DNA of 10,213 bases from Syntrophorhabdus sp. Its GTDB lineage: Bacteria; Desulfobacterota; BSN033; UBA1163. A program made the translations under genes and the position numbers. This document shows positions 6,075 through 10,213 of the stretch, piece by piece; within the stretch, counting starts at the first letter, position 1, and every line of letters begins with the position of its first letter. The notes under the pieces were generated by a model. It was not told where the DNA came from. It saw only the letters and a list, made by a program, of their open reading frames with translations, and did not search any database. The stretch is taken from the NCBI GenBank assembly GCA_020724025.1, contig DYHU01000127.1:1-10213 (forward strand). The letters run 5' to 3'.

Positions 6075-7391
6075 ATGAAACCCATCCTTGCCATCGTCGG
6101 AAGGCCCAATGTCGGAAAATCCACCCTGTTTAATCGAATTGCGGGCGGAAAGAAGGCCATCGTCTATAATGAGCCTGGTGTTACACGGGACCGGAACTAT
6201 GCCGATGTCATATGGGAGAAGAGTTTTTTTACGCTGATCGATACGGGCGGGTTTGAGCCGGTCTCAAAGGACCGGATCTTCATCCAGATGCGCGAGCAGT
6301 GTCAGTTGGCCATGGAGGAGGCGGCTGTGATCCTCTTCGTCATGGATGGAAAGGAGGGTCTGACTCCGTCCGACAGAGAGATTGCTAATATCCTGAGACG
6401 TTTGAATAAACCTGTCTTTTATATCGTCAATAAGATTGACGGGCCCCAGAAAGAGGAGAAGGTATTTGAATTTTATGAAGTGGGCGTGGAAAATCTCTTT
6501 TCCATCTCAGCGGAGCACGGATATGGCCTGAATGAACTGATGGATGAAGTGATGGGGGTCCTTCCCGGAGCGATTGAAGAGGAAGGAGACGAAGACGCAA
6601 CAAGGGTGGCTATGCTGGGAAGGCCAAATGTAGGGAAATCATCGTTGATCAATCGCATCTTAGGATATAAGAGAGTGCTTGTCGATGAGGCTCCGGGCAC
6701 GACCCGTGATGCGATCGATACCCGGTTTGCGAGGGACGAGAAGCGATATACCCTGATCGATACCGCAGGCATCCGGAGAAAGAGCCGGATCAGCCTGCGG
6801 CTGGAGAAGTATAGCATTGTCGAGGCACTCAGGACGATTGACCGCTGTCACGTAGCTCTTCTCATCCTGGATCCGAAAGAGGGGGTAACGGATCAGGATG
6901 CAAGAATCGGCGGATTTATCCATGAGAAGGGGAAGGGATGCATCATCGTGGCAAACAAGTGGGACCTGATTGAAAAGGATTCTCAAACCATTGTTAAATT
7001 TGAGAAGAGAATCTATGATGACCTGAAATACCTCTCCTATGCTCCGATCCTCTTCATCTCCGCCCTGACCGGCCAGAGGGTGAAGAAGGTTCTCGATACG
7101 ATCGACCGGGTGGCAGAGGAGGCGAAAAAAAGGATTCCCACTTCACCGTTAAATAAAGCCCTTGAAGGGTGGGTGAAAAGATTTCCGCCTCCATCCTACC
7201 GGACCCGGCAGGTCAAGTTGAACTATATCACCCAGGTCTCTGTTGCCCCACCCACTTTTATCATTTATACTAATTTTCCGGAAGGAATCCATTTTTCTTA
7301 CGAACGCTATCTGTTGAACCAGATGAGAGATGCCTTCGGCTTCGCGGGGGTTCCGATCCGGCTCCAGTTCCGGAAAAAGAGAAAGGGATGA
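6075..7391 (+). CDS. der: Ribosome-assembly GTPase Der (EngA)
   Basis: Der is an essential bacterial GTPase with two tandem G domains that acts in maturation of the 50S ribosomal subunit. Domain 1: GRPNVGKST (9-17), PGVTRDR (34-40), DTGG (56-59), NKID (119-122), SAE (145-147). An acidic linker (about 168-174) leads to domain 2: GRPNVGKSS (182-190), PGTTRDA (207-213), DTAG (229-232), NKWD (284-287), SAL (319-321). The C-terminal KH-like domain (about 350-438) ends in a basic tail (RKKRKG) suited to rRNA contact. At 438 residues it has the normal length and all G motifs are intact. GGAG ten bases before the ATG supports the start. It is the first gene of a plus-strand group; only 4 bp separate it from macA, so a housekeeping gene here drives an efflux adaptor. 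Confidence 0.98.
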   Translation: MKPILAIVGRPNVGKSTLFNRIAGGKKAIVYNEPGVTRDRNYADVIWEKSFFTLIDTGGFEPVSKDRIFIQMREQCQLAMEEAAVILFVMDGKEGLTPSDREIANILRRLNKPVFYIVNKIDGPQKEEKVFEFYEVGVENLFSISAEHGYGLNELMDEVMGVLPGAIEEEGDEDATRVAMLGRPNVGKSSLINRILGYKRVLVDEAPGTTRDAIDTRFARDEKRYTLIDTAGIRRKSRISLRLEKYSIVEALRTIDRCHVALLILDPKEGVTDQDARIGGFIHEKGKGCIIVANKWDLIEKDSQTIVKFEKRIYDDLKYLSYAPILFISALTGQRVKKVLDTIDRVAEEAKKRIPTSPLNKALEGWVKRFPPPSYRTRQVKLNYITQVSVAPPTFIIYTNFPEGIHFSYERYLLNQMRDAFGFAGVPIRLQFRKKRKG

Positions 7392-7395
7392 TAAG

Positions 7396-8946
7396 ATGAG
7401 CAGACGGGAGAAGAAGTATCTGATTCCAATGGTAATCCTTTTGGCGATTCTTTTGACCGGCGCTTACTTCCTCTATCCGATGATTGGGGAGAGAGAATCG
7501 AATCAGAGGTTCCGGACGCTGAAAGTGGACCTTGGCGAGATCAGTTCCGTTATAACTGCAACAGGAACGATCAACCCCGTCACCACGGTCCTGGTAGGAA
7601 GCCAGGTTTCTGGAACGATCAAAGACCTCCATGCCGATTTCAACTCCCGTGTGAAAGAGGGGCAGGTGATTGCCCAGATCGATCCGGCCATCTTCGAGGC
7701 CCAGGTCGAGCAGGGAAGGGCTAATCTCCTGAATGCCGAGGCCAATTTATTGAATGCTCAGGCCAACCTCAAGAATGGACAGGCCAATCTGAGCAAGGCA
7801 GAGATCGCTGTCGTCGATGTGAAGAGGACGCTGGAGCGGAACAGGGAGCTAATAGAGAAGAAGGTGATTGCCCAGGCCACCCTCGATACGGCACAGACCA
7901 ATTATGATACCGCCATCGCCCAGAGAGAAGTGGCAAAAGCCCAATTGGAATCGGCCAGATCCCAGGTGGAGTCGAGCAAGGCTCAGGTGGAGCAGGCCAA
8001 GGCCGGCCTGAAAGTGGCGGAGACAAATTTGAGATATACCACCATCCGCTCCCCGGTTAACGGAATTGTCATCTCAAGAAATGTGGATGTGGGCCAGACC
8101 GTTGCGGCCAGCCTTCAAGCTCCAACCCTTTTCACGATTGCCAAAGACCTGACCCGGATGCAGGTGGATACCAATGTAAGCGAGGCCGATATCGGCCGCG
8201 TGGCTAAAGACCAGGACGCCACTTTTACGGTGGATGCCTACCCTGACAGGACCTTTCGGGGAAAGGTATCAGAGATCCGTAATGCCCCTACCACCATTCA
8301 GAATGTCGTGACCTATGATGTGGTGATCCAGGTGGATAACACCGATTTGAGGCTGAAGCCGGGAATGACAGCCAATGTCTCTGTTTTGATCGAACATAGG
8401 GAAGGCGTTTTGAAGATTCCCAATTCCGCCTTAAGGTTCAGACCAGAGTCTGCCAGGGCAGAAGAGGTTGGGGAAAAGAAAAAGGAACCTTCGCCATCTG
8501 AAAAAGGCCGGGCGGTCCTGGATCGATTGATAAAAGAACTCGGTCTTACAGCCGATCAACAATCGAAGATAGAAATGGTCCTTCAGTCATCCAAACATGA
8601 ATTCCAGGAGATCAGGGAGAAATCAAAACCGGAGGAGGCGAGGGTTCGAATTCGAGCCTTGATGCGACAGAAGATATGGGGGTTTTTGACCGAGGAACAG
8701 AGAAAGAAGTGGAGTGAGATGGCTCAATCCCAGCAGAAAGACCGGGGAAGGCCGGCCAGGGTATGGGTTCTTTCTCAGGAGAAAAAACCGATCCCCGTTC
8801 AGATTGTGGTTGGAATCACCGATGGGAGTTTCAGTGAGGTGATGACAGGAAATCTTCAGGAGGGAGCCGAGGTAGTGGTTGAGGAGATTATGAATAAAAA
8901 GGCCCGTCAGAGCACTCCTCCGCCCTCCACGAGGGGATTGAGGTAA
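7396..8946 (+). CDS. macA: MacA-like periplasmic adaptor with an inserted LTxxQ helical domain
   Basis: A 516-residue membrane-fusion protein that links an inner-membrane MacB-type ABC transporter to an outer-membrane channel. Residues about 8-30 are the N-terminal membrane anchor. The first lipoyl/beta half-motif is TATGTINPVTTVLVGSQVSG (about 54-73). A long alpha-hairpin follows (about 98-212) with repeated ANLLNAEANLLNAQANL blocks and alanine/glutamine-rich heptads. The second lipoyl half is YTTIRSPVNGIVISRNVDVGQTV (214-236), then a beta-barrel (about 252-345). The membrane-proximal domain resumes at about 455-500. Between these domains, residues about 350-452 are an extra, highly charged helical segment with LTADQQ (384-389) and LTEEQR (431-436). 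The ATG at 7396 has AAAGG about 9 bases upstream; an upstream in-frame ATG at 7330 lies inside der and is rejected. Pump substrate (macrolide, lipid, peptide or other) cannot be told from sequence. Confidence 0.9.
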   Translation: MSRREKKYLIPMVILLAILLTGAYFLYPMIGERESNQRFRTLKVDLGEISSVITATGTINPVTTVLVGSQVSGTIKDLHADFNSRVKEGQVIAQIDPAIFEAQVEQGRANLLNAEANLLNAQANLKNGQANLSKAEIAVVDVKRTLERNRELIEKKVIAQATLDTAQTNYDTAIAQREVAKAQLESARSQVESSKAQVEQAKAGLKVAETNLRYTTIRSPVNGIVISRNVDVGQTVAASLQAPTLFTIAKDLTRMQVDTNVSEADIGRVAKDQDATFTVDAYPDRTFRGKVSEIRNAPTTIQNVVTYDVVIQVDNTDLRLKPGMTANVSVLIEHREGVLKIPNSALRFRPESARAEEVGEKKKEPSPSEKGRAVLDRLIKELGLTADQQSKIEMVLQSSKHEFQEIREKSKPEEARVRIRALMRQKIWGFLTEEQRKKWSEMAQSQQKDRGRPARVWVLSQEKKPIPVQIVVGITDGSFSEVMTGNLQEGAEVVVEEIMNKKARQSTPPPSTRGLR

Positions 8947-8948
8947 TT

Positions 8949-9093
8949 AGTGTCTGTCCATAAACAGCGTTTTCCGTCATGCCGGACTTGATCCGGCATC
9001 CAGTCCCGCCTTTAGCGGGATTGAAAGGACTGGATTCCGGTTTTCGCCGGAATGACGATTCTGATTGAAGAAGCAATTTATAAACAGACATTA
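8949..9093. mobile_element. MITE-like element abutting the macA stop codon
   Basis: The left end TGTCTGTCCATAAA (8951-8964) and the reverse complement of the right end, TGTCTGTTTATAAA (9077-9090), match at 12 of 14 positions. Extending outwards, AATTA occurs on both sides, giving 17 of 20 matches, so the exact edge is uncertain and a TA duplication is possible. Inside are a hairpin of the GTCATGCCGGACTTGATCCG type (8976-9004), a small CCGCCTTTAGCGGG palindrome, and GACTGGATTCCGG through CCGGAATGAC (9028-9056). The architecture parallels the element at 4872-5004, though the terminal repeats differ. No ORF. It separates macA from its partner ATPase gene. Confidence 0.6.
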
Positions 9094-9158
9094 ATTGCAA
9101 TTTAGATTGCAGATTGTCAATTGAATTTTTTTAAATTTGAAATATTAGCTATGTTAAC

Positions 9159-9240
9159 TTCCCCCTTTGTAAAAGGGGGATTGAGGGGGATTTTAATAGG
9201 TCTCAAATCCCCCCTCACCCCCCTTTGCTAAAGGGGGGTA
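9159..9240. repeat. C/G-rich long palindromic intergenic repeat
   Basis: CCCCCTTTGTAAAAGGGGG and ATTGAGGGGGATTT on the left pair with AAATCCCCCCTCACCCCCC and TTTGCTAAAGGGGGG on the right, forming a long hairpin around a short centre near 9195-9205. Repeats of this CCCCCTTT..AAAGGGGG type are common between genes in many bacteria. Here it lies between macA and the ATPase gene and could slow or end transcription. Confidence 0.65.
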
Positions 9241-9312
9241 ATTCTGTTGGAACTGGTATCGACAATTTATTGTGGATGTGGACGCGCTAAGCGCATAAAA
9301 TTAGAATATCAG

Positions 9313-10011
9313 ATGGGATCACTCATCCAAGTTAAAGATCTGGTCAAATTTTATCCTCTCGGGGAGGTGGAGGTCCAGGCCCTCCGGGGTATTTCCCTTT
9401 CGATTGAACGGGGTGAATTTGTAGCCATCATGGGCGCCTCGGGTTCAGGGAAGTCGACCTTCATGAATATCCTCGGTTTTCTGGATAGTCCCACCCGTGG
9501 CCAGTACCTTCTGGAAGGGATCGAGGGTGAGCATCTCTCCCGGGATGAGCTGGCGGAGATACGGAATCAGAAGATCGGTTTTGTCTTTCAGGGATTTAAT
9601 CTTCTGACCAGGACATCGGCAATCGAAAATGTCCAGCTTCCTCTCATCTATGCTCATCTGCCGTCCAAAAGAAGAAAAGAGATGGCTCAGAAGGCCCTCT
9701 CCGCAGTTGGCCTTGAAGGAAGGGAACATCATCACCCCAGTCAGCTCTCGGGAGGGGAACAGCAACGGGTGGCCATTGCAAGGGCCCTTGTGAATCAGCC
9801 TTCGATCCTTCTGGCCGATGAACCGACCGGCAATCTTGACTCCAAGACGAGCGGGGAGATCATGGCGATCTTTCAGAGCCTTAACCGGGAGATGGGAATC
9901 ACCATCATCATGATCACCCACGAGCAGGATATTGCGGCCTACGGAAAGCGGAAAATCCTTTTCAGAGATGGAAAAGTGGTCGAAGATAGTAATTCAGGAC
10001 ATCAGGTGTGA
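9313..10011 (+). CDS. macB: ABC transporter ATP-binding protein, MacB/LolD type
   Basis: A 232-residue ABC ATPase that powers the tripartite pump with the adaptor upstream and permease downstream. Walker A GASGSGKST (41-49), Q-loop Gln93 in VFQGFNLL, signature LSGGEQQRVAIARAL (145-159), Walker B ILLADEPT (165-172), D-loop GNLDS and H-loop His203 in ITHEQ are all intact. The N-terminal IQVKDLVKFYPLGEVEVQALRG is typical of the MacB/LolD/FtsE group. Unlike E. coli MacB, the nucleotide-binding domain and permease are separate genes. The ATG at 9313 starts exactly where the family begins. An in-frame TTG at 9247 would add 22 non-conserved residues derived from sequence beside the repeat and is unlikely. 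No clear Shine-Dalgarno sequence precedes 9313; a GCGCTAAGCGC hairpin lies at about 9282-9292. The gene is 366 bp from macA, the gap being filled by two repeats. Confidence 0.9.
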   Translation: MGSLIQVKDLVKFYPLGEVEVQALRGISLSIERGEFVAIMGASGSGKSTFMNILGFLDSPTRGQYLLEGIEGEHLSRDELAEIRNQKIGFVFQGFNLLTRTSAIENVQLPLIYAHLPSKRRKEMAQKALSAVGLEGREHHHPSQLSGGEQQRVAIARALVNQPSILLADEPTGNLDSKTSGEIMAIFQSLNREMGITIIMITHEQDIAAYGKRKILFRDGKVVEDSNSGHQV

Positions 10012-10013
10012 CA

Positions 10014-10068
10014 ATCCCCTTCCCCATCCCTCTCCCCAGTGGGGAGAGGGCGAGGGTGAGGGGGAGGT
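10014..10068. repeat. CCCTCTCCCC-type palindromic repeat inside the efflux operon
   Basis: CCCTCTCCCC, AGT, GGGGAGAGGG is a perfect hairpin (10028-10050), flanked by further complementary C-rich and G-rich arms (ATCCCCTTCCCC on the left; GAGGGTGAGGGGG on the right). It fills almost the whole 63-bp gap between the ATPase and permease genes. The same type is common between genes in several proteobacteria. Its G-rich right arm merges into the ribosome-binding site of the permease gene. Confidence 0.65.
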
Positions 10069-10070
10069 GA
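10061..10070 (+). promoter_or_regulatory. Ribosome-binding site of the permease gene, formed at the repeat edge
   Basis: GGGGAGGTGA includes GGAGGTGA, a full match to the 3' end of 16S rRNA, with GGAGG seven bases from the ATG at 10075. It is continuous with the G-rich arm of the palindrome, so folding of that repeat could mask or expose it. Confidence 0.6.
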
Positions 10071-10074
10071 TTAA

Positions 10075-10213
10075 ATGACAACACTTTTCGCAAGCCTCCG
10101 GATCGCCCTCCGTGCCCTCATGGTCAACAAGATGCGCTCGATGTTGACCATGTTAGGAATCATCATCGGCGTGGGAGCGGTCATTGCCATGATCGCCGTT
10201 GGTTCCGGAGCGA
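10075..10213 (+). CDS. MacB-type ABC transporter permease, N-terminal part (runs off the right edge)
   Basis: The 46 visible codons read MTTLFASLRIALRALMVNKM, then RSMLTMLGIIIGVGAVIAMIAVGSGA. This is the classic start of FtsX/MacB-fold permeases: a short amphipathic helix, the KMRS-LTMLGIIIGV signature, and the first transmembrane helix, which in full-length relatives is followed by a large periplasmic domain. It starts 63 bp after the ATPase stop, on the same strand, so it is its membrane partner. The ribosome-binding site is near perfect. The C-terminal part, including the remaining membrane helices, lies outside the window. Confidence 0.92.
   Translation, partial: MTTLFASLRIALRALMVNKMRSMLTMLGIIIGVGAVIAMIAVGSGA

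Noticed and set aside
7330..7395. Upstream start for macA at 7330
   Set aside because: It would overlap der by about 60 bases and add a non-conserved leader before the membrane anchor; the ATG at 7396 has a good ribosome-binding site.
9247..9312. TTG start extending the ABC ATPase by 22 residues
   Set aside because: The extension is not conserved in the family and comes from sequence next to the intergenic repeat; the family N-terminus begins at the ATG at 9313.
9445..9921. Antisense open frame opposite the ABC ATPase gene
   Set aside because: It lies wholly within a conserved gene with all ABC motifs on the other strand; the predicted protein shows no family features.

Overview
This window looks like a chromosomal stretch from a Gram-negative bacterium, most likely a Desulfobacterota ('Deltaproteobacteria') lineage. 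That is inference: it rests on a MacA/MacB-type envelope efflux system, a proteobacterial-style tandem-ACT SerB, moderate GC content, and several families of palindromic intergenic repeats common in such genomes. Nothing in the window (no rRNA, no strict marker gene) fixes the taxon.

Layout. At the left edge, on the minus strand, lies the N-terminal third of an adenine deaminase (1-548). Next is about 1.07 kb without a convincing gene (549-1621), more AT-rich than its flanks. It holds a degenerate palindromic repeat, a structure resembling an integron attC site (about 901-964), and a doubtful 112-codon minus-strand ORF. The rest of the window is dense. On the plus strand come an AAA ATPase of the DUF4143 type (1622-2785), a tandem-ACT phosphoserine phosphatase (2866-4128), a HAD-family phosphatase (4196-4858) and RidA (5057-5440). 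A small exported protein of unknown function (5453-5905) lies on the minus strand. A plus-strand run follows with GTPase Der (6075-7391), a MacA-like periplasmic adaptor (7396-8946), a MacB-type ABC ATPase (9313-10011) and the start of the cognate permease (10075 to the right edge).

How the genes relate. SerB makes serine. RidA removes reactive enamine/imine intermediates produced when serine or threonine is dehydrated. The HAD protein may be a phosphoglycolate-type house-cleaning phosphatase. These three form a loose metabolic neighbourhood. der and macA are separated by only 4 bp and are very probably co-transcribed from a sigma70-like promoter at 6018-6046. The adaptor, ATPase and permease should form one tripartite export pump working with an outer-membrane TolC-like channel.

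The most interesting content is the repeat landscape. There are two MITE-like elements: 4872-5004, with 19-bp terminal inverted repeats and an apparent 4-bp target duplication, and about 8949-9093, abutting the macA stop. Both carry paired GTCATTCC-type hairpins. There is also a heptad-like CAAATGNC repeat that runs into the serB reading frame, and two C/G-rich palindromes in the efflux operon, one of which ends in the ribosome-binding site of the permease. Separately, the MacA homologue carries an inserted helical segment with two LTxxQ motifs like those of the Spy/CpxP periplasmic chaperone family. No large novel defence or mobile system is visible.
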